DNA of 64,000 bases. Origin: Yersinia artesiana (GTDB lineage Bacteria; Pseudomonadota; Gammaproteobacteria; Enterobacterales; Enterobacteriaceae). Under the pieces are notes generated by a model. The model saw only the letters and a list, made by a program, of their open reading frames with translations, was not told where the DNA came from and made no database searches. How positions within the stretch are numbered: the first letter of the stretch is position 1; every line of letters starts with the position of its first letter. Positions 25,748 through 34,108 of this stretch are shown in pieces. A program made the translations under genes and the position numbers. The DNA is taken from positions 1 to 64,000 of the forward strand of contig NZ_CACVAD010000015.1 of NCBI RefSeq assembly GCF_902726545.1, given 5' to 3'.

Positions 25748-26737
25748 TTAGTTCGAACTCACGAATGCATCGGAGTAAAAGTGTTTGACAGGTAACCCCG
25801 CAATAATCAATGCTTCACGGGCGGAATGAATCATGTTTTCCGAACCACAGGCGTAAACCACCGCCTGGGTGAGGTCGATTCCATCATCCAGCAGGACGGT
25901 CTGTACATAGCCTGTACGCCCCTGCCAGTCCGCGCTGGCTCGCGACAATACCGGAATAAACACCGCGTTCAGGCCCTCTAACTGGGGAACCCAATAAATG
26001 TCGCCTACGGTACGCCCGCCCCAATATATGAGAATTTTCTTGCCTGCTGCCAGATTCGGGTTGTTTAGCAGTTGCTCAAGCATCGCCTTCACTGGCGCAA
26101 TGCCGGTGCCGGTAGCGAGAAACACGATTGTGCTGGCGTCTTTGTCTCGCAAGCAGAAGGTGCCGAGTGGGCCCTCAAGACGAAGTAGGTCATTCGGTTT
26201 GGCGCTGCCGAACCAGTAGCTTGACATCGCGCCTTGCTTGACTTCGCGGATCTGCAGTTCCAGTTTGCCGTCGGCGCGTGGGGCATTGGCAATAGAGTAG
26301 CTGCGGCGCAGACCGCCATCACCGATCACGTCCAGATATTGACCCGGAAGGTAATGCAGCTTGCTGGCGGGAGGAACCCGCAAGATCACTTCCACAACGT
26401 TATCGGTCAGACGGGTGATCGTATCGATGCGGCAAGGGAGAGTTTTGACCTCGACGTCGCCCAGAGCGCCAATGTCTTCGGCATCAATCTCTACATTGCT
26501 TATGGCATGGCGGCAGCAGGTGAGAATTATTCCGGCTGCAACTTCCTCGGTAGTCAGTGATGTTTCTTCCCTGTGGGCTTCAGTATTACCGCTGAGTACG
26601 GTGGCTTTGCACACGCCGCAACGACCCGTGCGACAGCTGTATTCCAAGGTGATGCCTGCTGCTTTGGCACTGTCCAGCAGTGAGGTGCCAAGCTCGGAAC
26701 TGAATGTCTGCCCGTTGTGAAGTTTTACTGAAACCAT
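25748..26737 (-). CDS. ddhD: CDP-6-deoxy-delta-3,4-glucoseen reductase (E3)
   Basis: Electron-transfer partner of DdhC, 329 residues. The N-terminal plant-type [2Fe-2S] ferredoxin domain has the Cys set CRTGRCGVC and a later TCCRH; the FAD domain has RRSYSIANAP and the NAD domain ATGTGIAPVKAM. Together they pass electrons from NADH to the dehydrase to complete C3 deoxygenation. First gene of the nine-gene operon. Also called ascD or rfbI. Confidence 0.95.
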   Translation of the reverse strand: MVSVKLHNGQTFSSELGTSLLDSAKAAGITLEYSCRTGRCGVCKATVLSGNTEAHREETSLTTEEVAAGIILTCCRHAISNVEIDAEDIGALGDVEVKTLPCRIDTITRLTDNVVEVILRVPPASKLHYLPGQYLDVIGDGGLRRSYSIANAPRADGKLELQIREVKQGAMSSYWFGSAKPNDLLRLEGPLGTFCLRDKDASTIVFLATGTGIAPVKAMLEQLLNNPNLAAGKKILIYWGGRTVGDIYWVPQLEGLNAVFIPVLSRASADWQGRTGYVQTVLLDDGIDLTQAVVYACGSENMIHSAREALIIAGLPVKHFYSDAFVSSN

Positions 26738-26771
26738 GGCTTATAGGATTCGAATTTTGGAAGGCTACTAG

Positions 26772-26799
26772 AATATACTATCTACTTAGTGTCTGTCAT
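26772..26799 (-). promoter_or_regulatory. Candidate promoter of the yersiniose operon
   Basis: On the minus strand ATGACA and TATATT are separated by 16 bases, about 35 bases before the ddhD start. No JUMPstart/ops element is seen here, so RfaH antitermination is not indicated. The remaining upstream sequence is the IS110 remnant. Confidence 0.35.
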
Positions 26800-26832
26800 T
26801 ATCAATGCTAATTATGCGATCTTAACCACCGG

Positions 26833-27129
26833 TCAGGTACTGCTCAATAATGGCCAGCTATTCCTCTGGCTTCTGACAAACGCTTTCACATGCAGAGCAG
26901 GTATGAGTCTTACGCAATACCCCATAGAACTGAGGATTCCCCCCAAAAAATGAGAGGTTGAACAGGCTTCTATCGCAATTAGAGTACCCGACTCAAACTG
27001 GCGAAGCGTATCCAGCAATTTCTGACGCGATATTTTTCTGTTCCAGGCAACGGAGCCATCAACCATCCTGACACATACCTGAAAAACAGATTTGGCAATA
27101 TCGATACCAACAACTCTGATCTTGTTCAT
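26833..27129 (-). pseudogene. IS110-family transposase fragment
   Basis: About 85 residues match the N-terminal RuvC-like DEDD domain of IS110 transposases: VVGIDIAKSVFQVCV (first catalytic Asp), IAIEACSTSHFLGG (Glu) and VRLIPALHVKAFVRSQ. It breaks off there, before the remaining catalytic Asp residues and the Ser-containing second domain, and runs into other sequence with a stop. It is a truncated remnant immediately upstream of the sugar operon. Confidence 0.85.
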
Positions 27130-27414
27130 GTGATGTTACTCCCAGATTAATGCAGTCAGTAAAAGTATGACATTGGCTATGTTAGGGAGGAGCGTCCATC
27201 ACATCATTGCACTAAACCGTCATCATTATCGTAACGGTAAGGGTATCTATATTTACCGTAAATATGAAAATGAAAAAAAGGATAGCCGATTTATCAAAAT
27301 ATTCGGTTATATGATCCCGCTTACTCTTATTTTCACTCATGGGATTATTCCCAATGACAGTAAGTGGCTGTCAGCTAATAAATAGATATTTAATAAGGCA
27401 TTCAATAAATCTAT

Positions 27415-28251
27415 ATGGAGATAGAAATGACTTCGGCTAATTATGACGATATTCTTCAGGACTATTTTTTTAGTAAGTCATTGAGGCCAGCAACTGAATG
27501 GAGTTATCGCAAGGTAATCAATTCCTTTAGACGTTATACCGGAGATCATCTGTTGCCTGGTGAAGTGAGTCGGCTAATTGTATTGAACTGGCGACGGTAT
27601 GTTTTAAATGAGTAGGAACTCTCATCTATCACTTGGAACAATAAAGTAGCTCATATGAGAGCTATTTTTAATCATGCACTTTTACATGATTTTGTTTCAC
27701 ATAAAGAAAATCCATTTAATGGTGTTATCGCCAGACCCGATGTAAAACGGAAAAAAACGCTAACTCAATCTGAAATAAAAAAATATATCTGGTAATGGAC
27801 GCAAGGGAGCGGAAAGAGTGTGTCGGGATAATAGATAAATCTCGATGAGGGATGGATTAATTTACGACCAGAAGCCTCGAAAAATCATAAAGAACATCGG
27901 GTACCGATAGTCCGAGTGTTACGTCCGAGACTGGAGCGGCTGGTTGCAGCGACGATAGACAAGGGGGCTAATCAGATGGATCAGTTATTCAATATCAGTC
28001 GGTTTGACGGGAGAAAAGAGTCTGTCACTGAAAATATGGATAATCCACCATTACGTTCTTTCTTCCGCAGACTTTCAGTTGAATGCCGCTGTACGATTAG
28101 CTCACATCGATTTCGGTATACTATCGCTACTGAGATGATGAAATCATCGGATCGTAATCTGAAAGCAGTTCAGTCTTTGCTCGGGCATTCAAGTGTCGCG
28201 GTTACTCTGGAATATATTGAAGGGAGTATAGACAGTCTAAGATTGGCATAG
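27415..28251 (+). pseudogene. Broken tyrosine-type integrase
   Basis: Site-specific recombinase of the tRNA-Phe element. The N-terminal core-binding domain (SLRPATEWSYRKVINSFRRY) is interrupted by an in-frame TAG at 27613, continues in frame (SITWNNKVAHMRAIFNHALL, then KRKKTLTQSEIKKYIW), and hits another stop near 27793. About 100 residues that should hold the first catalytic Arg are then missing. The C-terminal part resumes at DEGWINLRPEASKNHKEHRVPI (catalytic Lys) with HRFR and LLGHSS boxes and the Tyr nucleophile in TLEYIEG. It is adjacent to the 3' end of tRNA-Phe, the expected place. The enzyme must be inactive. Confidence 0.9.
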
Positions 28252-28382
28252 GAAGAGGTTTTTTCAGATTAGAAAATGGTTTTAAGATATTTTAAGCATT
28301 GAAAGCAGTAATTACCGTTTTCCTTGAATAGGAAATTGACAGTTACGATAAAAAACTGCCAATCTTTGCAAAGAATCGACAT

Positions 28383-28417
28383 AAAAAAACCGAAGATGCA
28401 TTAGCACTCTTCGGTTT
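28383..28417 (-). terminator. Terminator downstream of tRNA-Phe
   Basis: Minus-strand stem AAACCGAAGA / TCTTCGGTTT with an 11-base loop, followed by a run of T. It lies about 120 bases beyond the tRNA 3' end and would end its transcript. Confidence 0.85.
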
Positions 28418-28534
28418 CTTCGTACTCTATGTTCAACCAAGGTGTAGCGATTACAGCCTACTTTACGATGATGATTCAGGTACTTTGTCATGCCTGTTAA
28501 AAATCTTACTTCTTAACAAACAGGTTATGAATAA

Positions 28535-28610
28535 TGGTGCCCGGACTCGGAATCGAACCAAGGACACGGGGATTTTCAATCCCCTGCTCTACCGACTGAG
28601 CTATCCGGGC
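28535..28610 (-). tRNA. tRNA-Phe (anticodon GAA)
   Basis: 76 bases reading GCCCGGATAGCTCAGTCGG at the 5' end, with the anticodon loop TTGAAAA (GAA), TTCGATTC T-loop and encoded CCA. It matches enterobacterial tRNA-Phe. It is the attachment site of the adjoining element: its 3' half is repeated at 15,571. Confidence 0.98.
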
Positions 28611-28620
28611 AACGGGGCGC

Positions 28621-28649
28621 ATTAAACCGTATTGGCACCAAATCGTCAA
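28621..28649 (-). promoter_or_regulatory. Promoter of tRNA-Phe
   Basis: Minus-strand TTGACG, a 17-base spacer and TTTAAT, followed by the GC-rich discriminator GCGCCCCG just before the tRNA. Such a discriminator is typical of stringently controlled stable-RNA promoters. Confidence 0.75.
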
Positions 28650-29268
28650 TGAGTTTCTCATATAAAGGCGATCAGTTGCTCTCTTTTCATGCGAAACTCG
28701 CTAAAAAATGTAGGTGTGATGATTTTTTCATCATAACTCACTGTTTCATCTGCTTGATTTATAGATTTTTTATTTTTCAGTTCGTTAGATAACAACAGCT
28801 TAGATATTCACTAAATATGCATTTTTATTAAGTTTCAAGGGTTGAATCGATCCCCTAAACATGTAATTATTGCGCGAATTTAGCGTTACTATTCATTCGG
28901 CTAGTTCATACCATTTTGAGAGTTTAAGTGGGGGCGGTTATGACATTTTCACACTATCCAATGCATATTCAGCGCCTCACATGCCACTTCTTCTGCTCCA
29001 TTTCTATTAAGTCTCTTATCCCTTCCATGCGGTAAGGCTACGTGTTGCTCACTGTTAGGCATTATTAAAAATAGAGCCAACCCTCTGATTTTACTGATGT
29101 CTATTGGTCGATGCTGAGACCAGTTCATTCACTATTCTGGCTTTCCTTTGGCCGGGAGACGTGTATGTCTAAGATATCAATTTGCCGGCATCACAAAAGC
29201 TACTCAATGTGATGCTACCTACATGCCAAAGTGGCAGCCTCATACCTGACCGTTTGAGAGTAAGTGAC
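28650..29268. other. Long leader region of speC
   Basis: About 620 bases between the tRNA-Phe promoter and the speC start. Apart from the small candidate reading frame at 28,940-29,035 no gene is seen. A leader this long suggests post-initiation control. Confidence 0.5.
28940..29035 (+). CDS. Candidate leader peptide upstream of speC
   Basis: A 31-codon frame with a purine-rich GGGGGCGG 4 bases before the ATG, ending 233 bases before speC. Its N-terminal part reads MHIQRLTCHF, which weakly recalls the HIRR-T-H segment of SpeFL, the ornithine-sensing leader peptide of speF operons in other enterics. The length (31 against 34 codons) and position fit, but the spacing is not identical and similarity is short, so coding is uncertain. 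Confidence 0.35.
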   Translation: MTFSHYPMHIQRLTCHFFCSISIKSLIPSMR

Positions 29269-31434
29269 ATGACACAATTAAAAATAGCAACAAGTGCTCG
29301 TTTGGCTTCTTATATAGAAAGCCAGCGTGGAATGGTATATCTCAATCAGACTGATTTTACGGATGTTGCCGCCGTGGTGATGTCGGTAGAAGATGCGAAT
29401 GCCGGTATATTGTCAAAGCTATATGATCTGGGCTTTGCTATTCCTACTTTTGTTGCTGTCACGGCAGAACAGACGGTTTCTGCGGAGTATTTGCCCCTAA
29501 TTAAAGGCGTTATCACACTCGGTGAGGCAAATAAGGCATTTTATAATGCTCAGGTAGAGGCTGCCGCCAGTGAATATCAAAAAAATCTGTTACCGCCTTT
29601 TTTCTCAACATTAAAGAAATATGTCGAGATGAAAAACTCAACCTTTGCTTGCCCTGGGCATCAAGGCGGTGAGTTCTTCCGAAAACACCCTGCTGGCCGT
29701 CAGTTTTTTGAATTCTATGGTGAGACAATTTTCCGGTCAGATATGTGTAACGCTGATGTCAAATTGGGCGACTTACTTATCCATGAAGGTGCGGCAAAAG
29801 ACGCACAGAAATATGCAGCTAAAGTCTTTAATGCAGATAAAACCTATTTTGTTCTGAATGGGACTTCAGCAGCCAATAAAGTGGTTACTAATGCTTTATT
29901 GACCCGTGGTGATTTGGTGTTATTCGACCGAAATAACCATAAATCCAACCACCACGGTGCACTAATTCAAGCAGGGGCAACGCCTGTTTATTTAGAAACT
30001 GCCCGTAACCCGTTTGGTTTCATCGGCGGTATTGATGCACACTGTTTCGATGAGCGCTATTTGCGCCAGCAATTGAGTGAGGTTGCCCCTGACCGTGCGG
30101 GTGATGCACGGCCATTCAGATTGGCTATCATTCAGTTAGGTACCTATGACGGTACGGTGTATAACGCACGGCAGGTGGTTGATAGTATTGGTCATTTATG
30201 TGATTACATTTTGTTTGATTCGGCATGGGTGGGTTATGAACAATTTATCCCAATGATGAAAGATTTCTCGCCGTTATTGCTGGAATTAAATGAAAACGAT
30301 CCTGGGATTATTGTGACTCAGTCGGTACACAAACAGCAGGCTGGCTTTTCCCAAACTTCACAAGTACATAAAAAAGATAACCACATCAAAGGGCAAAAGC
30401 GCCACTGTAACCATAAGCGTTTTAACAATGCATTTATGATGCATGCCTCGACCAGCCCGTTTTATCCATTATTTGCGGCATTGGACATCAATGCGAAAAT
30501 ACACTCTGGCGATAGTGGCCGCCGTATGTGGATGGGTTGTGTCAAACTCGGTATCGAGACCCGTAAATTATTATTAGAGCGCTGCTCAATGTTGCGGCCA
30601 TTTATTCCACCTACAGTGAGGGGGAAAAATTGGCAGGATTATGATACGGATATTATTGCCAATGATGCTCGCTTCTTTAATTTTGAGCCTAACGAGCGCT
30701 GGCATGGGTTTGAAGGATATAACCAAGACCAATATTTGGTTGACCCATGTAAGTTATTGCTGACCACGCCGGGTATTGATGCCAGTACTGGACAATATAC
30801 CCAGTTTGGTGTGCCAGCAGCGATACTGGCGACTTTCCTGCGCGAAAATGGCATTGTGCCGGAAAAATGCGATCTGAACTCGATCTTGTTCCTGCTGACA
30901 CCGGCGGAAAATCCAAGCAAAATGGCTCATCTGGTTGATATGTTAGTGCAGTTTGAGCGCTATCTTGAACAAGATGCACTGCTGTGTGATGTATTGCCGA
31001 CGATATATCGTAAAAATGAAGAGCGTTATTGCGGATATACCTTGCGTCAGTTATGCCAAGAGATGCATGACCTGTATGTTCGTTATGATGTGAAGCAGCT
31101 ACAAAAGGATATGTTCCGAAAAGCCAGCTTCCCGCAGGTTGCTATGAATCCGCAGGATGCCAATATTCAGTTTGTCCGCGACAATAATATTGAACTGAAA
31201 CCTATTGCTGAAGCAGAAGGGTGTATTGCTGCCGAAGGTGCGTTGCCCTATCCGCCGGGTGTGTTGTGTGTTGTACCGGGAGAAATATGGGGTGGGGCGG
31301 TACAGCGTTATTTCCTCGCATTAGAGGAGGGGATCAATTTATTACCGGGCTTCTCACCGGAATTGCAGGGTGTTTATATCGAAAAAGGTGATGTGGAGTG
31401 GCGGCGTATTTTTGGTTATGTCATTATTCAGTAA
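29269..31434 (+). CDS. speC: Ornithine decarboxylase
   Basis: PLP enzyme that makes putrescine from ornithine; 721 residues from ATG 29269, matching the bacterial fold-type I enzymes. The wing domain is followed by the PLP domain with NGTSAANKV and the lysine in TQSVHKQQAGF; CPGHQGGEFFRKHPAG and ALPYPPGVLCVVPGE are family hallmarks. An earlier in-frame ATG at 29182 lacks family similarity in the added residues. Constitutive SpeC and inducible SpeF are very similar; placing next to tRNA-Phe and mltC fits speC, whereas the long leader recalls speF. Confidence 0.93.
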   Translation: MTQLKIATSARLASYIESQRGMVYLNQTDFTDVAAVVMSVEDANAGILSKLYDLGFAIPTFVAVTAEQTVSAEYLPLIKGVITLGEANKAFYNAQVEAAASEYQKNLLPPFFSTLKKYVEMKNSTFACPGHQGGEFFRKHPAGRQFFEFYGETIFRSDMCNADVKLGDLLIHEGAAKDAQKYAAKVFNADKTYFVLNGTSAANKVVTNALLTRGDLVLFDRNNHKSNHHGALIQAGATPVYLETARNPFGFIGGIDAHCFDERYLRQQLSEVAPDRAGDARPFRLAIIQLGTYDGTVYNARQVVDSIGHLCDYILFDSAWVGYEQFIPMMKDFSPLLLELNENDPGIIVTQSVHKQQAGFSQTSQVHKKDNHIKGQKRHCNHKRFNNAFMMHASTSPFYPLFAALDINAKIHSGDSGRRMWMGCVKLGIETRKLLLERCSMLRPFIPPTVRGKNWQDYDTDIIANDARFFNFEPNERWHGFEGYNQDQYLVDPCKLLLTTPGIDASTGQYTQFGVPAAILATFLRENGIVPEKCDLNSILFLLTPAENPSKMAHLVDMLVQFERYLEQDALLCDVLPTIYRKNEERYCGYTLRQLCQEMHDLYVRYDVKQLQKDMFRKASFPQVAMNPQDANIQFVRDNNIELKPIAEAEGCIAAEGALPYPPGVLCVVPGEIWGGAVQRYFLALEEGINLLPGFSPELQGVYIEKGDVEWRRIFGYVIIQ

Positions 31435-31443
31435 CCTGAAAAC

Positions 31444-31479
31444 AGTATGACAGCCGATGAGAATGTCGGCTGTCATACT
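31444..31479 (+). terminator. Hairpin after speC
   Basis: Perfect 14-bp stem AGTATGACAGCCGA / TCGGCTGTCATACT with an 8-base loop, 9 bases past the speC stop and between convergent genes. There is no strong T run, but the very stable stem suits a bidirectional terminator. Confidence 0.7.
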
Positions 31480-31502
31480 ATAGTTTATCCCTCTCAGGAT
31501 AA

Positions 31503-32252
31503 TCAGTAACCGAAATAACGTACCAATAAAACAGTACCTGAAAGCAATAGTAAGATGTTTATGGTCTTAATCAATTGTTCACGACTGATCCCTAAGCTGA
31601 TTTTATTGGCAATCGCCAATCCGACTAACATCCCAGGGGCTAATAGCAATACCATCCACAGAATTGACAAGTCCATATAGACTCCGGCCAGCGCAAATAA
31701 AATCACTCTGGTAAGGGTACTTAGGCCAATAAGTGTCGTCTGCGTAATCCGTAAATTGTCTTTGCTGGCTATCCGTCCGGATAAATAAATAGCATAGATA
31801 AACCCGCCGCTCCCAAATAATGCACTGAAGATACCGCCAATTAAGCCAAAAGGAATGGCGGCTATAGGCTTGAACTGCTTTTGTGGTTTGCGTCGGCTGA
31901 GGGAATAAATTGCATATAAAATGACAAATATGCCCAACGCCAATAGCAAAATATCGGGGCGGGTTCGCAGCAGTACCGTTGCGCCTATCAGACTGCCAAT
32001 AATCATCAATGGCACCAGGCGCTTGAGCTCAGCAATATCTGCATGGCGGCTATGACGCGCTACATTGGTGATTGCGGCAACCATATCAATAATGGCTAAC
32101 AATGGGACAATCTTTGCTACGGGGATAAATAGTGCTAAAACCGGGCTGGCAATTAACGCGGAACCAAAACCAGTAATACCAAAAATAATATAGGCAATGA
32201 CCATAGTGGAGAAGATAGCCACCATTTCAAAAACGGTAAGTCCAAGGTCCAT
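31503..32252 (-). CDS. TSUP-family (TauE/SafE-like) membrane transporter
   Basis: Integral membrane protein of 249 residues with about eight hydrophobic helices in two repeats. The first repeat holds FGITGFGSALIASPVLALF and the second GGIFSALFGSGGFIYAIYLSG, the typical Gly-rich TSUP motif pair. Members export or take up sulfite, sulfonates and other organic anions; the substrate here is unknown. Convergent with speC and standing alone. Confidence 0.82.
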   Translation of the reverse strand: MDLGLTVFEMVAIFSTMVIAYIIFGITGFGSALIASPVLALFIPVAKIVPLLAIIDMVAAITNVARHSRHADIAELKRLVPLMIIGSLIGATVLLRTRPDILLLALGIFVILYAIYSLSRRKPQKQFKPIAAIPFGLIGGIFSALFGSGGFIYAIYLSGRIASKDNLRITQTTLIGLSTLTRVILFALAGVYMDLSILWMVLLLAPGMLVGLAIANKISLGISREQLIKTINILLLLSGTVLLVRYFGY

Positions 32253-32558
32253 TTGTTCAATCTGCCAGTAGTGGATCGAAAATAGTGAGCGATACTATAA
32301 TCTTTTTATTGCGAATGGTTGTTATTCAAATGTACACAGTTATCCGCTGATCACAATTTTAGCCATAAAAATGGGGGGTTAATGACAAAGCTGTTGATAA
32401 CTCGGTGAGCGAAGGGGCTATCGTACCTAGGGGCACTTCGACGGCTTACGCCGTTACGACCCCAACGGCACGCTTCCCCTTCATTTGATTTTGTCAGCAG
32501 TTTGAATGGCACAGCGAACTGTGCCATTGATATCTTTTAGACTAAGGTTGCAGCGGTA
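32253..32558. other. Intergenic region with nested dyad element
   Basis: 306 bases without a gene. They include a nested symmetric element at 32411-32482: outer arms GAAGGGG / CCCCTTC, middle GGGG / CCCC and inner ACGGC / GCCGT around ttac, with nearly equal spacings. It could be a degenerate interspersed repeat or a structured 3' end of mltC; it does not match ERIC. Confidence 0.45.
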
Positions 32559-33635
32559 TTAATGGCGGCGGTAGCTCTTCTGAGCGCTATTCACTTTCAC
32601 CAGATAACGGCGAGATTCACCAGATGGGTGTTTAGTGGTTAGCGTTTGGAATACATCGCCTGGTGCCATATTGTTAATAATATTAACCGCTTGGTTCTTA
32701 TCGCTGGAGAATACCCGCAACACGCTACCAGCACCGCCATTATAGGAAGTAATTACCGCATAACGACGTGAAGTGGCATTTTGAATACCGCCTAAATAGG
32801 TATTTTGCAAGATAGATAAATAGGCCGTACCTGCGTCGATATTATTTGCAGGGTCAAATAGATAACTGCGGCTAGGTTGACCACTTTTACCTTTCATTTT
32901 AAATACATCCCGCCCGGCAGTGTGCTGAACAACCTGCATCAGACCTAGCGCATCAGAGCCACTCACTGCATAAGGGTTGAAGCTCGATTCTGTTTGCATA
33001 ATTGCCAGAATCAGTGATTCTTCTACACCATATTTTTCGGCTGATTGGCGCACCAGCGGCAGATATTTATGAGCTCGCTTATCCAGATGGTTAGGCACTA
33101 ATTGCAGGGTCACCGACCAGATAACATGCAAACCAGACGTGCGTTTTTGCATTTTGTTTTGCAGTAAATAATCGGCGAAATGTGCAGCTCGCCATTCCCA
33201 ACGAATAGGCTCGCCATTGTTATCCAGTACCTGCCCATAAAGGAACGGTTCTTTGCTGATTTGGATATCGTTGGCATCAGAATAGAGGTCGATAGAGCCT
33301 GGATCATCGCCCATTAATAATGTGGTAATGATCGCTTGGCGTAGATGAGCCGCCGGATCGGTCGTGGCAATAGTCTCAACTGTAATAGTACCGGCATCAA
33401 AGTTGATATGGCTGCGGGTTTGATATTGATCCGTATACTTAACGTAATCTTTCGGACCCGCTATTAAGACTTCTTTTAATCCCCAAATATTTTCAATGTT
33501 ATGGGCAAACTGACCCATTAAAATTTCAAAACCGTTAGTGTCTTTGATAAAGGCTTCGTTATCTGCCTGATTTTTATTGCCTGAGCAAGACACTAACAAA
33601 GGTGCAATGACCAACAAAGCTAAAATTTTCTTCAT
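32559..33635 (-). CDS. mltC: Membrane-bound lytic murein transglycosylase C
   Basis: Outer-membrane lipoprotein that cleaves peptidoglycan; 358 residues from ATG 33635, matching the family length. A signal peptide ends at the lipobox LLVSC. The Slt-type catalytic domain is clear: [27 protein letters not shown] contains the catalytic Glu (in QTESS), followed by AYNGG-like [14 protein letters not shown]. Upstream ATG 33647 would add four residues before the signal peptide. The next gene upstream is yggX, as in E. coli. Confidence 0.95.
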   Translation of the reverse strand: MKKILALLVIAPLLVSCSGNKNQADNEAFIKDTNGFEILMGQFAHNIENIWGLKEVLIAGPKDYVKYTDQYQTRSHINFDAGTITVETIATTDPAAHLRQAIITTLLMGDDPGSIDLYSDANDIQISKEPFLYGQVLDNNGEPIRWEWRAAHFADYLLQNKMQKRTSGLHVIWSVTLQLVPNHLDKRAHKYLPLVRQSAEKYGVEESLILAIMQTESSFNPYAVSGSDALGLMQVVQHTAGRDVFKMKGKSGQPSRSYLFDPANNIDAGTAYLSILQNTYLGGIQNATSRRYAVITSYNGGAGSVLRVFSSDKNQAVNIINNMAPGDVFQTLTTKHPSGESRRYLVKVNSAQKSYRRH

Positions 33636-33662
33636 CTTACAAGCCATATCTTAATGAGGAAT

Positions 33663-33748
33663 TTACCCGCCATATTTCAAGTTACCCGTGCGTTAGCCAC
33701 CTTTTTGTAACTCGATATATTTAGGGTAATACCCGTCATACGGTACGT
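33663..33748. repeat. Internally deleted ERIC-like element
   Basis: On the minus strand the segment reads as ACCCTAAATATATCGAGTT joined to AACGCACGGGTAACTTG and ATATGGCGGGTAA, which are the two terminal parts of Yersinia ERIC repeats without the central palindrome. A short deletion form of ERIC, lying between mltC and yggX. Confidence 0.55.
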
Positions 33749-33772
33749 TACCAGTGCGTTGGCCCCGAGTGA

Positions 33773-34045
33773 TTACTGACTCGGCGGAGTATAACCTTCA
33801 ATATGAACATCCTGCCCTTCGAACAGGAAATTGACCATTTCCTGTTCCAACAATTTGCGGTCTTCTACATTCATCATGCTGAGTTTCTTCTCATTAATCA
33901 GCATGGTTTGTTTAGCTATCCATTGTGACCAGGCCTCTTTCGAGATTTCGTTATAGATACGTTTGCCGATTTCGCCCGGATACAGCTGAAAATCTTGTCC
34001 TTCAGCTTCCTTTTTTAAAAACGTGCAAAAAATCGTTCTGCTCAT
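33773..34045 (-). CDS. yggX: YggX iron-trafficking / oxidative-stress protein
   Basis: Small cytosolic protein of 90 residues thought to protect Fe-S clusters. The family start [19 protein letters not shown], with the conserved Cys7, and [15 protein letters not shown] are present throughout. It follows mutY on the same strand (63 bases), an arrangement conserved in enterics that fits a joint role with the Fe-S enzyme MutY. Confidence 0.95.
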   Translation of the reverse strand: MSRTIFCTFLKKEAEGQDFQLYPGEIGKRIYNEISKEAWSQWIAKQTMLINEKKLSMMNVEDRKLLEQEMVNFLFEGQDVHIEGYTPPSQ

Positions 34046-34108
34046 GCTAAATCCTCTTCTATGACTGACGTCAAATAAAACTGTTTGGGTAGACGGCGGT
34101 GTTGCCTG

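Noticed and set aside
27167..27385. 72-codon open frame between the IS110 relic and the integrase
   Set aside because: No family resemblance, no ribosome site, and it lies in decayed element sequence.
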